From positions 22,036,270 to 22,100,269 of the forward strand of contig NC_087073.1 of NCBI RefSeq assembly GCF_026151205.1: a stretch of 64,000 nucleotides of DNA, written 5' to 3'. The stretch comes from Bolinopsis microptera (Eukaryota > Ctenophora > Tentaculata > Lobata > Bolinopsidae). Positions 35,590 to 46,713 of the stretch are shown piece by piece; position 1 is the first letter of the stretch; every line of letters begins with the position of its first letter. The notes below the pieces were generated by a model. The model had not been told where the DNA came from. It was given only the letters and a program-made list of their open reading frames with translations, and did no database searches. The translations under genes were made by a program, and so were the position numbers.

Positions 35590-36107
35590 GTTAATTGGGC
35601 AGCTACAGTTAACACAGTCACTTGGAAATAAGGCTGAATGTCCCCAAAAAACATCACAGAAGTGCTCAGCCCCTGGATGCAAGACTTGCCCGGTATTGTT
35701 CGATCTTGACTCTAAGATCATGGTCAACGGCATGGCATGGAGCTTAATCTAGACGAATCCCTCACGTGCAAAGATAAGCACATTATTTACGTTGCACAAT
35801 GCCAGCAGTGTAGGGCTATTGAGGGATCTGAGGACACTTACTTTGGGCAGGCGTTGACTCCATTCCACATTAGGCTCAATGGGCACCGGAACAAGTTCAA
35901 CATTGACGACCGTGCCCTCTACGAGCACTCAGCCTTATATCAATACATTGTTACGATGTACACAAGGACACTTTCAGTTTTGACTGTTTCAAATTCGGGA
36001 TTGTGAAAAAGACTAAACCTTCCCTATTAGATAGGGAAGAGGCTAGATTTTGTGCAAAGTTTAGGACTAATGTTTGGGGTTTAAACAGGATGGAAATTAA
36101 GAGATAG
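35590..36107 (+). pseudogene. PLE GIY-YIG endonuclease remnant
   Basis: Two frames read GCKTCPV…MVNG, then HIIYVAQCQQC, then YFGQ…HIRLNGHRNKF…HSALYQYI, and finally REEARFCAKFRTNVWGLNR before a stop at about 36105. This matches the Cys cluster and GIY-YIG domain of the intact PLE at 19551-22676 but is from a diverged lineage, 5'-truncated and frameshifted. Confidence 0.75.
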
Positions 36108-36616
36108 TTTTTTGTGGTTTTTACCAATATCTGTAATTTATTAATTTTACCAATTTTGTGCCAATTTTGCGTCATTTTTCTTTATAAATTTTATCTACCA
36201 CGCTGACAGTGAAACAATTTTATCGTATTCCAATTTCTGATCGACTTTCATGATATTCTCTAATAATGACCTTTTTATAAATTTTTGAATCTCTTTGACT
36301 GAGTTTTATGATTGATTTTATCTGACTAATTTATTTCTTTTTTGTAGGCTCTAGCGATGTATTAAACGAAGTTTCCAAGCCAAATTTGTGTGTTTCCCTT
36401 CGTGTCCAAAATCAATCAATATAATGAATATCAATAATCACTGAATCGCAGTCTCTTTCTTTTATTAATTTTTATTAAAACATTTAAAGTTGTCTAAAAT
36501 ATTAAAATTTCAAATATCAAAAGTCGAATTTTTTTTTCTTTTTCTATCACATCCCGATAAAACACCATGTTAAGATAGTGTTTTGTACCGTAGAACCATT
36601 CAAGCCCACAACAAGT
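36108..36616. other. 3' flank of minus-strand gene with polyA signals
   Basis: On the minus strand AATAAA lies at 36461-36466 and 36471-36476, about 150 bp past the stop at 36617-36619. Confidence 0.5.
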
Positions 36617-39600
36617 TTAGATGTTCTTATTAACAGCAAACAGGAGAACGACGAGGAAATTTAAGCTGACTTTCAGGGCTGCTGCATCAGAGTAGTTTTG
36701 GTTGTCTCCCTGTTCATCTTCTTCTGAAGGGGAAATTTAATTTAGTAAAAGATACCTTCATTCTAGAAAGATATCGGCATGATCTATTTTTTAGGGCTTT
36801 GACTTATTATTGCAAGGCCACGAACAGACACAAATCTTACATTCATATTTAGAAACTATAAACAAGTAATTACAACTATTCGATTATCTTAGTTCGCTTA
36901 ACTCCTGTACGTTAAACTGTTAATTTGTCCTTCAGTGTTCAAAAATTTAATTGAATGGGTAAGATAATATCGAATGCAACCGACAAAATACTGGTACTGC
37001 AAAATTATTCTTCTTCCTTATGGACGATTCTTCTATTCATAGGTGGAACCTGATATAATAAAGTTTTTTGGACACAGTAGAAAATAGAGTGTCCGACAAA
37101 GTTTACCAAATCTTGCCTTATAGGTTGCTCTTTAACCAATGATGTTTTATGATTGTTAGATTGATCTAATTAATAATCTACTGCATTTTAGATAAGGAAT
37201 ACTATACTGTTAACTTAAACTATAGGCAGCTATTATAGTTAACAGATTCACAAAAATGTAAAGTTGTAACATTATAGTGCATAACAACAATAAAGTTTCT
37301 TTGTTGAGAACTTCTGAACATGCTTGGTTAATATTTCTGTATGCGTACCAATAACCTTAACTTCCAATGAACATGTCCATTAATAAAAATAGAAAGTCCT
37401 GGCTACCCGCCAGTTTTGCACCAAACTACCGACAAGCCCCCCTCCACCCATCGATGAACATCATAACTTATTTGGTATATCTACTCGACTGAAAAATTGT
37501 CTTTGGCGAGTATGATCCGTGTTTCCAGTGTCAGATGTAGCAATGTCATAATATTATGTTGCAAACAGTAAATTTAATAATTAAGAATAACCAAGAAACA
37601 CGCTAGGAACAATGACAATCAGAATATTTGTTCATGGTAATGTTGAATAAAGCTAGCTGGCACGATGTTCCCCCTAATAACAATGAATATTTTTAAAACA
37701 TAGAAATATAATTTGGAACATTACAGTATTAGTAACGTTATTCAAATCTCAAACAGAAAAAAGTATATTTCAAAGCTTTGTGTTTTGATCATATTTAACA
37801 GATATTTTAAGTACGGAAGAACGAGCTCTTATAATGGATGTAGTTATGACCACTATACTAGTCTATCTGATGTAAATAAAAACTAATGAACGAAAACATA
37901 AATATTGTCAAGAAGATTCTCGAACTTTATCAGAATATGTAGTTGGTGGAACTAATTATTAGTACTACTCAAGTACTGGAACGCCATTAACGTGCAATTG
38001 TTCATGTGTAAAGTAATGCAATGATTTATGTACCCAATGTTACTCTCGATGATTACAATTTTCTGATTATGTCAACAACAAAATTTGTCAATTGAACGGT
38101 AGTTTTATTCGTCTATTGAAATTTATCAATTCATGTCAATTAAATTTAACAGCTGTTACCTTAAAGGGTGGTAAATGGTAATGCGATGCTAAAATGTGTC
38201 ACATGTCCTTCCAAACACTATCTAAATTTAATTCTTGATGTGTTAGATTTGCAGTACATCCAGTTCGGATATCGTTTGAGGCATGAAATTCCCAAAGATA
38301 CAGACTTGTATTTATTAAGTTATTATCTAGCTGTGTCTACAGCTGTCACGTAATGTCATCACCACTATATGGTGCTGTCACTATATAGTGTGTTTTGCAC
38401 ACTATATGGTGAAAAATATCAGCTGTCATTACAAAGTGCTTGTCACTATATAGTGTTGTCACTATATAGTGCGATTACCATTAAATTCATATATAATGAC
38501 ATTGAACTGTCGTGGCAAAGCAGAATTTGTTCGAAATCACGAATGAGCAAAATTATCACCTTTCACGCGTGCAAACTTTAAGCGAACGTTGCGTGCGCAT
38601 CCAATCTTGAATAACCTTAAATTGTTGCATATTCGTAATTTATGTATAGTTTAATAAGCATGCAAAGTTTCAAAGTATTTCAAGAAGAACTGTAATCACA
38701 ACGGCACTCCAAAGTTGACAGAAAATGGTGAAAACAGCAATTTTCAGTGATTTTAGCAATTTTATATCAATTTGGACGTGTCGCAACTTTTCGATTTTCA
38801 ACTTCAAAACTAGCCTAATGCACAAATTAGACCTACAGGAGGCAGAACTGAGCTCCACAACCCAAGGCAACACCAGAGAATACTCAATCGCAAAATTGGC
38901 CTTTTATAAATATCTCCGGGATTTCGACGCGGGATCATATTATCACTCAGCCCGGCCCGCTGTTAGATAAACATCTCAAGGTGATATCATCCCGCCCCGG
39001 AAATTTGTATAAACCCGGCCCGCTTTTTAGTCGTAACTGATGTTTATCATTCAATTCTCCGACTTACAATAATCAATGATACTGCTGATTTAAGAACTCG
39101 ATAATAGTAGAACAGTTAGACGCGCGATCACGTGGGCGCGTCACGTGCGTACCACGTGCCACCAATAGCATACGCCGAGTCTATACCACGTGACACGAAA
39201 GCGCACCACGTGATATGAAACATCGTAACCGTCCACTTCTTTTACACGCAAATTCCTGGGAACGTTGCCAAAGCAGCTAATTCTAAAGTATAAATCCCTT
39301 GTCGAAATCGCCGGAGATAATTATAATCCATAAACACTTCACGCTCAGGGCTAAATAAATGTAATCCCTCAGCTGGCGCTTCGGGATTACATATTAACAC
39401 AAAACTCGTGCGCTGCGCGCACTCGTATGTGTTTATCAGATCATCCCGCTAGCGCGGGATGATCTGTTATATAAACCCTTTGCGTGGCGGGTTTATGTTA
39501 TTATAAAATTTTCTTCAAAAAAGCAATATAACTTCAATAGCAAATATACTTAATCTTATGAAGGAGCAAGCTAGGAAAACTTTACGGTAGATTTTCAGAA

Positions 39601-42600
39601 TGCTTGAACAATTATTGAACTTCAAAGTCTCCTCAAATTTTGAATAAAATTATTCCTTAACAATAAGGAGGCCTCTATAGTCTATACGGCCGTATAGAGG
39701 CCGTATAGAGGCCGTATAGAGGCCGTATAGAGGCCGTATAGAGGCCGTATAGAGGCCGTATAGAGGCCGTATAGAGGCCGTATAGAGGCCGTATAGAGGC
39801 CGTATAGAGGCCGTATAGAGGCCGTATAGAGGCCGTATGGAGGCCATAGATTAGATGTTTTGTGTGGCCGTTTAGAGGCCATATAAAAGCCATGTAATAT
39901 TTCTTTTAAGTGGCCGTATAGTGGCCGTATAAAGGCCGTAAAGTGGCCGTATAGAGGCCATATAGAGGCCAAACCTTATCGCCCAATTTCCTGTGTGGAA
40001 CATGGAATACATTATTATGACGTCACTTTATGCATGTTTCATGCTTCCAAATTACTTTTTTACTACAACTCACAATATACCAACTACTAAATGTTATTGT
40101 TATATCAGGATGTACAATTAGGAAATGAATTTACAATATAAAACAACTTACCTGGGGACCCCAGGCTATTATGTTCATAAACTTAAAGATTCGGCGGAAT
40201 GACAGGCTGAGCGCCGCCCAGTAAAAAACAACAAGAGAAATTACATATTCCTTGCAAATGAATCCAAAATATGATAATGATTAATAACCCAGCCGGCAAA
40301 GTTAGATGGATAAACGTTGGAAATGGAATAAGGGTGGAAAATACACTTTCCAACGTTGGTTTTGAACGTTGTTTTAAAGTTAGGTAAACCTTGCATCACC
40401 AACATTGAAAATGTTATTTTTAACCAACGTTGACCATTAAACGTTCCAGAACGTTTTATTTACAATCTAAATCCAACGTTAAAACGCAGTTTAATTTTCA
40501 ACGTTGAATAAAGCAACCTTGATCAACGTTAAAGCATAAACGTTTCGCAACGTTAAAAAGAAAACCGTTAACCAACGTTAGCTATTTAACGTTTAAGAAT
40601 GTTTTATATGTAATTTACATATAACGCTAAAATATAGTTGAATTTTTACGTTGCTTATATGTAGTTAACAAAATAACCTCAATTTAACGTAAAGGCATAC
40701 ACTTTTCGCAACGTTAAAAAAGAGAACCTTTAATAAATTAACCAACGTTAGCTATTTAACGTTTAAGAACGTTTTTCTTGTTGATGTCAGTATTTCAGTC
40801 CATGTTTATTTGCTTACATTACTGCATTTCTAAGATAAAAATAAATTTAAGGATGAACCATTCGGTCCCTCAAATTTTTAGGAAACAACAACTTACTCCA
40901 AGTGCAGTCACTTTCTTGTGTTCCTGCTCCAGAGGCTACCCCTTTTCCAGTTGGACAGGCAGTGCAGGTAGGATCTGAGTTTGCTGCTGCACTCCATTCA
41001 TCTGCCGGACAGTCTGTACAGCCGGTTGTCTGATCCAGAAACTGGCCCTCAACACAATCGTCTGCAAGTATAGTCGAGTTTAGTCAAGTATTAGTTGCAA
41101 GTTTCGCCGCTGGCAAGCAGCTTAAGATTCGAAGTACCCTTTTAGAATTTAGGGATGGTTCGCTTTTATTTGAATATTGGATAGGTGTCAAAGTGTGAGC
41201 GGGTGTTCACGTACATACATACAATAGTTGCATTTCATTCACAGGAATTCCTTTCGAGCATCTGTGATGGGACATCATAAACGTATAATAATATCAATTT
41301 TACAATTACTAAACTTTGCTTGTTGACATCAGTATTTTAGTTTATGTTTATTCGCTTACATTATTGCATTTCTAAGATAAAAATAAATTTAAGGATGAAC
41401 CATTCGGTCCCTCAAATTTTTAGGAAACAACAACTTACTCCAAGTGCAGTCACTTTCTTGTGTTCCTGCTCCAGAGGCTACCCCTTTTCCAGTTGGACAG
41501 GCAGTGCAGGTAGGATCTGAGTTTGCTGCTGCACTCCATTCATCTGCCGGACAGTCTGTACAGCCGGTTGTCTGATCCAGAAACTGGCCCTCAACACAAT
41601 CGTCTGCAAGTATAGTCGAGTTTAGTCAAGTATTAGTTGCAAGTTTCGCCGCTGGCAAGCAGCTTAAGATTCGAAGTACCCTTTTAGAATTTAGGGATGG
41701 TTCGCTTTTATTTGAATATTGGATAGGTGTCAAAGTGTGAGCGGGTGTTCACGTACATACATACAATAGTTGCATTTCATTCACAGGAATTCCTTTCGAG
41801 CATCTGTGATGGGACATCATAAACGTATAATAATATCAATTTTACAATTACTAAACTTTGCTTGTTGACATCAGTATTTTAGTTTATGTTTATTCGCTTA
41901 CATTATTGCATTTCTAAGATAAAAATAAATTTAAGGATGAACCATTTGGTCCCTCAAATTTTTAGGAAACAACAACTTACTCCAAGTGCAGTCACTTTCT
42001 TGTGTTCCTGCTCCAGAGGCTACCCCTTTTCCAGTTGGACAGGCAGTGCAGGTAGGATCTGAGTTTGCTGCTGCACTCCATTCATCTGCCGGACAGTCTG
42101 TACAGCCGGTTGTCTGATCCAGAAACTGGCCCTCAACACAATCGTCTGCAAGTATAGTCGAGTTTAGTCAAGTATTAGTTGCAAGTTTCGCCGCTGGCAA
42201 GCAGCTTAAGATTCGAAGTACCCTTTTAGAATTTAGGGATGGTTCGCTTTTATTTGAATATTGGATAGGTGTCAAAGTGTGAGCGGGTGTTCACGTACAT
42301 ACATACAATAGTTGCATTTCATTCACAGGAATTCTTTTCGAGCATCTGTGATGGGACCTCATAAACGTATCATAATATCAATTTTACAATTACTAAACTT
42401 TGCTTGTTGACATCAGTATTTTAGTTTATGTTTATTCGCTTACATTATTGCATTTCTAAGATAAAAATAAATTTAAGGATGAACCATTCGGTCCCTCAAA
42501 TTTTTAGGAAACAACAACTTACTCCAAGTGCAGTCACTTTCTTGTGTTCCTGCTCCAGAGGCTACCCCTTTTCCAGTTGGACAGGCAGTGCAGGTAGGAT

Positions 42601-43229
42601 CTGAGTTTGCTGCTGCACTCCATTCATCTGCCGGACAGTCTGTACAGCCGGTTGTCTGATCCAGAAACTGGCCCTCAACACAATCGTCTGCAAGTATAGT
42701 CGAGTTTAGTCAAGTATTAGTTGCAAGTTTCGCCGCTGGCAAGCAGCTTAAGATTCGAAGTACCCTTTTAGAATTTAGGGATGGTTCGCTTTTATTTGAA
42801 TATTGGATAGGTGTCAAAGTGTGAGCGGGTGTTCACGTACATACATACAATAGTTGCATTTCATTCACAGGAATTCTTTTCGAGCATCTGTGATGGGACC
42901 TCATAAACGTATCATAATATCTATTTTACAATAACTAAACTTTGCTTGTTGACGTCAGTATTTCAGTTTATGTTTATTCGCTTACATTATTGCATTTCTA
43001 AGATAAAAATAAATTTAAGGATGAACCATTCGGTCCCTCAAATTTTTAGGAAACAACAACTTACTCCAAGTGCAGTCACTTTCTTGTGTTCCTGCTCCAG
43101 AGGCTACCCCTTTTCCAGTTGGACAGGCAGTGCAGGTAGGATCTGAGTTTGCTGCTGCACTCCATTCATCTGCCGGACAGTCTGTACAGCCGGTTGTCTG
43201 ATCCAGAAACTGGCCCTCAACACAATCGT
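36617..43229 (-). CDS. Five ephrin-receptor-like repeats plus GPI-like terminal exon
   Basis: Minus-strand exons 43065-43229, 42523-42687, 41981-42145, 41439-41603, 40897-41061 are 165 bp each, phase 1 to phase 1, bounded by CTTGCAG and GTAAGT. Each codes 55 residues with six Cys (DCVEGQFLDQTTGC, CPADEW, CTACPTGKG), the TNFR/ephrin-receptor-like (GCC2_GCC3) pattern. By eye the exons are identical. The terminal exon 36617-36723 starts in the compatible phase (acceptor CCTTCAG) and encodes an acidic linker, small residues DAAA, a hydrophobic stretch SLNFLVVLLFAV and a stop, resembling a GPI-anchor signal. Further exons may lie in 36724-40896. Upstream partner exons are probably 48809-49880. Confidence 0.72.
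36724..38340. other. Probable intron, AT-rich, no exon seen
   Basis: Lies between the terminal exon and the repeat exons of the minus-strand gene. No further exon with matching phase and domain pattern was recognised. Confidence 0.45.
38360..38475. repeat. CACTATATAGTG palindrome cluster
   Basis: The 12-bp self-complementary word occurs at 38379-38390, 38444-38455 and 38460-38471, with degenerate CACTATATGGTG forms at about 38363 and 38399. Confidence 0.7.
39129..39212. promoter_or_regulatory. Cluster of five CACGTG E-boxes
   Basis: CACGTG at 39129, 39142, 39153, 39187 and 39207 in 84 bp of otherwise AT-rich DNA. bHLH-type factors bind this word; function here is inferred. It lies within the presumed intron of the minus-strand gene. 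Confidence 0.5.
39361..39496. repeat. Four consecutive hairpins
   Basis: Perfect stems: GTAATCCC/GGGATTAC (39361/39383), GTGCGC/GCGCAC (39408/39417), GATCATCCCGC/GCGGGATGATC (39439/39454), ATAAACCC/GGGTTTAT (39471/39489). Confidence 0.8.
39686..39972. repeat. 12-bp tandem repeat GGCCGTATAGAG and flanking degenerate units
   Basis: About 13 perfect copies (39686-39845) followed by looser GGCCGTATA units to 39972. A related segment on the opposite strand is at 62561-62690. ORFs through it are artefacts of the 12-bp period. Confidence 0.9.
40146..40230. repeat. Dispersed repeat GGCGCTCAGCCTGTCATTCC family, inverted copy
   Basis: Reverse complement matches 63641-63719 and part of 12386-12425. 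It contains GGGGACCCC and CGGAATGACAGGCTGAGCG. Confidence 0.75.
40313..40775. repeat. AACGTT-rich periodic region
   Basis: About 17 occurrences of the self-complementary AACGTT, mostly as CAACGTTA or AAACGTTT, 10-40 bp apart. No ORF. Confidence 0.75.
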
Positions 43230-43517
43230 CTGCAAGTATAGTCGAGTTTAGTCAAGTATTAGTTGCAAGTTTCGCCGCTGGCAAGCAGCTTAAGATTCGA
43301 AGTACCCTTTTAGAATTTAGGGATGGTTCGCTTTTATTTGAATATTGGATAGGTGTCAAAGTGTGAGCGGGTGTTCACGTACATACATACAATAGTTGCA
43401 TTTCATTCACAGGAATTCTTTTCGAGCATCTGTGATGGGACCTCATAAACGTATAATAATATCTATTTTACAATAACTAAACTTTGCTTGTTGACGTCAG
43501 TATTTCAGTTTATGTTT
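40776..43517. repeat. Five tandem 542-bp exon-plus-intron units
   Basis: The motif ending CTTTCTTGTG recurs at 40920, 41462, 42004, 42546 and 43088, exactly 542 bp apart. Each unit carries one 165-bp exon on the minus strand and 377 bp of intron. Intron differences are few; a partial sixth unit ends near 43520. Confidence 0.95.
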
Positions 43518-43536
43518 ATTCGCATACGTTATTTGA

Positions 43537-43765
43537 CCAAAACCCATAATCATGGGTAGAGTGGACCGCTGCCAGTGTCTCTCTTTCCCAAACAAAAGAA
43601 AATGATATTAAATTGATTGACCGTCTGCAAATGCAAAATGATACCGATAATGAACTCGGTCGCTCGCTTTTCCCATTCATTCACGGCTTAAGAATTGTAA
43701 TTAAGCTTGTTGAATGGGAAAAGCGAGCGACCGATTTCATTCTCGGTATCATTTTGCATGACAAA
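43537..43765. repeat. Dispersed foldback repeat, ACCCATAATCATGGGT family
   Basis: Same family as 16499-16650 and 34431-35078. The blocks containing GCTCGCTTTTCCCATTCATT appear in both orientations around 43700. Confidence 0.75.
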
Positions 43766-44416
43766 ACGTCATTAGCTCCTAAACTCTTGGCTCACAAGGG
43801 GCTCGGAAACTCATAAATCTTTACTGTGGATTGCACAGTACACAGGAGGACTAGCAGCAGTTTCTTTGCACTATAGTCCTCCTGTGAGTAGTTAAAGAGG
43901 TGTAGGCTGTTACCCTCCACACCTAATCTATTACGACCCAGCAAGACTGGACCACGCTCTGTTAGATAGGATACAGCTCCCTGTGCCAGGGTAACCGGTA
44001 ATCAGAGGGAGAGTTAGCCTTCGTCAAAGCGGAAATTTTTCACGCCCTAACTCCCTTACGCTTTAGGTCATACGCTTTAGTCCTGAGTCTAACTTAGTTC
44101 TATCCAGGAGGTTCTCTAAAGATGAAATTTTATTCGAAGAATTCAAGAGCCTAAACTGTGTATGATTCGACTCTCCAAACAAATCTACAATTTCGTATTC
44201 CTGTCATCTTTGAAGTTTGACATTGATTTATAATGTTTTAACTTAAAATATACCTTCTGAATAGGGTTTGCACTATCGGTCCAATAATTTTGATCGCCGA
44301 TAACCAATTACAATTTTGAGATTATCGGCGATAACGATAATTATCGGCGATAAAATTGGGTCATAACAATAAGCTTAGTTTCTGTTGATTTGCATGACTG
44401 ACATAATCAATTACAC
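43766..44416. other. Spacer with ATCGGCGATAA inverted repeats
   Basis: No gene. 44285-44358 contains TTATCGGCGATAA-type words in both orientations. Confidence 0.5.
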
Positions 44417-44612
44417 TGTCAGGCTATATATTTCCAGTCCTATTATATATTACACCTTTAGTTTATATTATAGGACCTTTGGCTTATATACTGTTACCTT
44501 AACTTTGTTATCTGTCAGGATATATTGTTAACTACATGTACTTGTGCTAATCCTTTGAACACTCTTTTACTATACCCAGTGGAGTATCATTGCCTCGGAA
44601 CACAGGCCGACA
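44417..44612 (+). repeat. 5' LTR
   Basis: Starts TGTCAGGCTATA and ends CAGGCCGACA; matches 54906-55098. Confidence 0.92.
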
Positions 44613-44627
44613 TTATATCCTCAAAGA

Positions 44628-45991
44628 ATGATTACAGCAATTGAAATTCCTCATCTGGCTAAAGGCCAGAAAATTGCACAGTTTAAGAAAGTTTTCTTAG
44701 CGGCTACAGCAACCCTTAAACCTGAACAGCAGCTTGCATGTTTACCAGTTTATATTCACCGGACTGAGGGGGAGAAGCAACTCGCTTTCACCGCATCAGA
44801 AGAGGCAGATGTGAAAACAGCGTTTAAGTTCCTTGAAGATCTCATTGATGGCCCACCATGTCAGTTCACCGAAAGCATGACATTTTTCAACTTGCTGCCG
44901 GTTAATACTTCGATGGATGGGATACGGTCTTATTTCTTCCAACTGGACGAGTTAGCCAGGCGTGCTAAGATCCCATCTGATGTCTTCATCATGCGGTTTC
45001 TATCAAACATACCCGGTGGGAAGAAGCTGTTTGAGTGTAAGAAAGATAAAATTAAAAGCGAACTAGATGCTGCCGGTGTAGCCAGCTTTTTCAAAGACTG
45101 TATGGAAAAGTCAAATAACGGAGTAGTTCGCTGTTTATTAGTCTCATGATTGAAATACTGATATCTGGATATTATCCGGTTGGAAGAGACAAGGACAAGT
45201 GAAACAAGGAAGTTAGGAGTAAGGGCAAATTTTCGGCGTCAACGCCATCTTCAGGCTAAAATTGTTATAAATGTTAGTATATAATAAATGCTTCTATACT
45301 AGTTAAAATGCTAAATTGAAATTACACACACTGAATACAGGTTACATCAAATGGTATTATACATTACATGTGATGTACGTGTACATCACTATTTTCAATG
45401 TAATGTATAATACCATTTGATGTAACCTGTATTCAGTGTGTGTAATTTCAATTTAGCATTTTAACTAGTATAGAAGCATTTATTATATACTAACATTTAT
45501 AACAATTTTAGCCTGAAGATGGCGTTGACGCCGAAAATTTGCCCTTACTCATAACTTCCTTGTTTCACTTGTCCTTGTCTCTTCCAACCGGATAATATCC
45601 AGATATCTGTATGGAAAAGCTTCAAAAGAATTCAGCAAGTTCAGAGGCTTCGACTAGTGAAACATTTGCATTTCCGGTAGAGCAAGAAGAGCAGGTACCT
45701 CAATGGGCTCGAGAGTTACTGAAGGAGGTGGATCAGCTTCGTTCAAGGTTAGAAGTGACAGATGAGGAGGATACTGAAATGTATGCTGTCCAGTCAGATC
45801 GTAAGTTTGAAAAAAAAGACAGACCAGTATGTGATATCTGTAAGAAGACAGGTCACCTTAAAGCAACATGTTATCAAAGAGTCTGTAGCTGTTGTGGTGG
45901 AAAAGGACACGATGAGGAGAGTTGCCCCTCCAGGAGAACCTCTAGGAATAAGAAGTTCCCTCCAAAGCGGAACAACCATGACAGAAGATGA
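44628..45991 (+). pseudogene. gag: Ty3/gypsy Gag, split by a foldback insertion
   Basis: The N-terminal part 44628-45110 encodes a capsid-like protein (retroelement matrix/capsid helices, no Cys cluster). The C-terminal part 45607-45991 encodes an acidic linker and two zinc knuckles, CDICKKTGHLKATC and CSCCGGKGHDEESC, followed by a basic tail and a stop at 45989-45991. Between them 496 bp is inserted with a 13-bp duplication, which ends the first part prematurely. Gag starts only 15 bp after the LTR, leaving no room for a normal primer-binding site. Non-functional as it stands. Confidence 0.8.
45111..45606. mobile_element. Foldback insertion in gag, PLE-like
   Basis: Flanked by CTGTATGGAAAAG (45098-45110 and 45607-45619). 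From 45160 to 45607 it is a near-perfect inverted repeat with about 220-bp arms around 45383. The arms contain CTGAAGATGGC…GCCGAAAA (45513-45537). The 13-bp duplication and head-to-head repeat resemble the inverted pseudo-LTRs of the PLE at 18985, so a truncated PLE is plausible. Confidence 0.7.
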
Positions 45992-46233
45992 CTATATGAC
46001 AGCAAAGTTGAAGGGCAGATTGAGTTAGGTGAGAGCTGGCATCCTAGACAGTTTCTTGTAGACAGTGGGGCAGAAATCTCTATCATTTCGACTAATAAAG
46101 TGCTGATTGAAAATGGGAGCAGTACTTCCGTGCAGGGGATTGGGGGTAGACAGTTGATTGGTCCGAAGACACAATACAACATAAGATTCTCCTCTGACAA
46201 AAGCCAGAACTACAGGGTATGGCTGCACGAAAC
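45992..46233 (+). pseudogene. Ty3/gypsy aspartic protease, 5' part
   Basis: Reads …SWHPRQFLVDSGAEISIIS, the DSG active site, in a frame different from the Gag stop, so expression needs a frameshift. It breaks off at 46233 in the sequence CTGCACGAAAC and resumes at 51500 with the same 11 bp. Confidence 0.75.
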
Positions 46234-46713
46234 TTCTAATGTGGGTTTTCCATTTTTCTTTTAAAGTTTACAACAGAATTCAACTGATACTGCATCACAA
46301 GAACAATTTTTGTCAGTTCTGTTGATTTATCAAACTTTCAATAAGCTTTGACATGATTTATTGAATCAATACCAATTTGAAAGTAAAATGTCAGCAATTT
46401 GAACATGTGAACAATTCTACAAAATAATAGCATGATTAATTAGGAAACAACAATTTTCACCGTATTTAGAGCTGGACTCTATGCTGTAATGTATACTATG
46501 TTGTGAATTATAGAATGTGTTGATTTACAGTTATTATTGTTCATTTTTAACCAGTGTAGTTTTCATTGTGCTATTTCTAGTTGATTATTTGAAGAAAACA
46601 AAATTTTACCTCTTGCAAAATTCGAGGTTCATAGTTATTAAAACTTTTGATTCGAAATTTGGATTCAGATATAAGAGGTTTCACAATAAATGACCTCATG
46701 ATTATGATCAGGA
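46234..46713. other. AT-rich start of the segment inserted in Ty3
   Basis: No recognisable transposon terminus at 46234 and no clear exon before 46714. Confidence 0.45.

Noticed and set aside
39650-39972. Minus-strand ORFs of Ala-Ser-Ile-Arg-Pro-Leu-Tyr-Gly type
   Set aside because: Artefact of the 12-bp GGCCGTATAGAG repeat.
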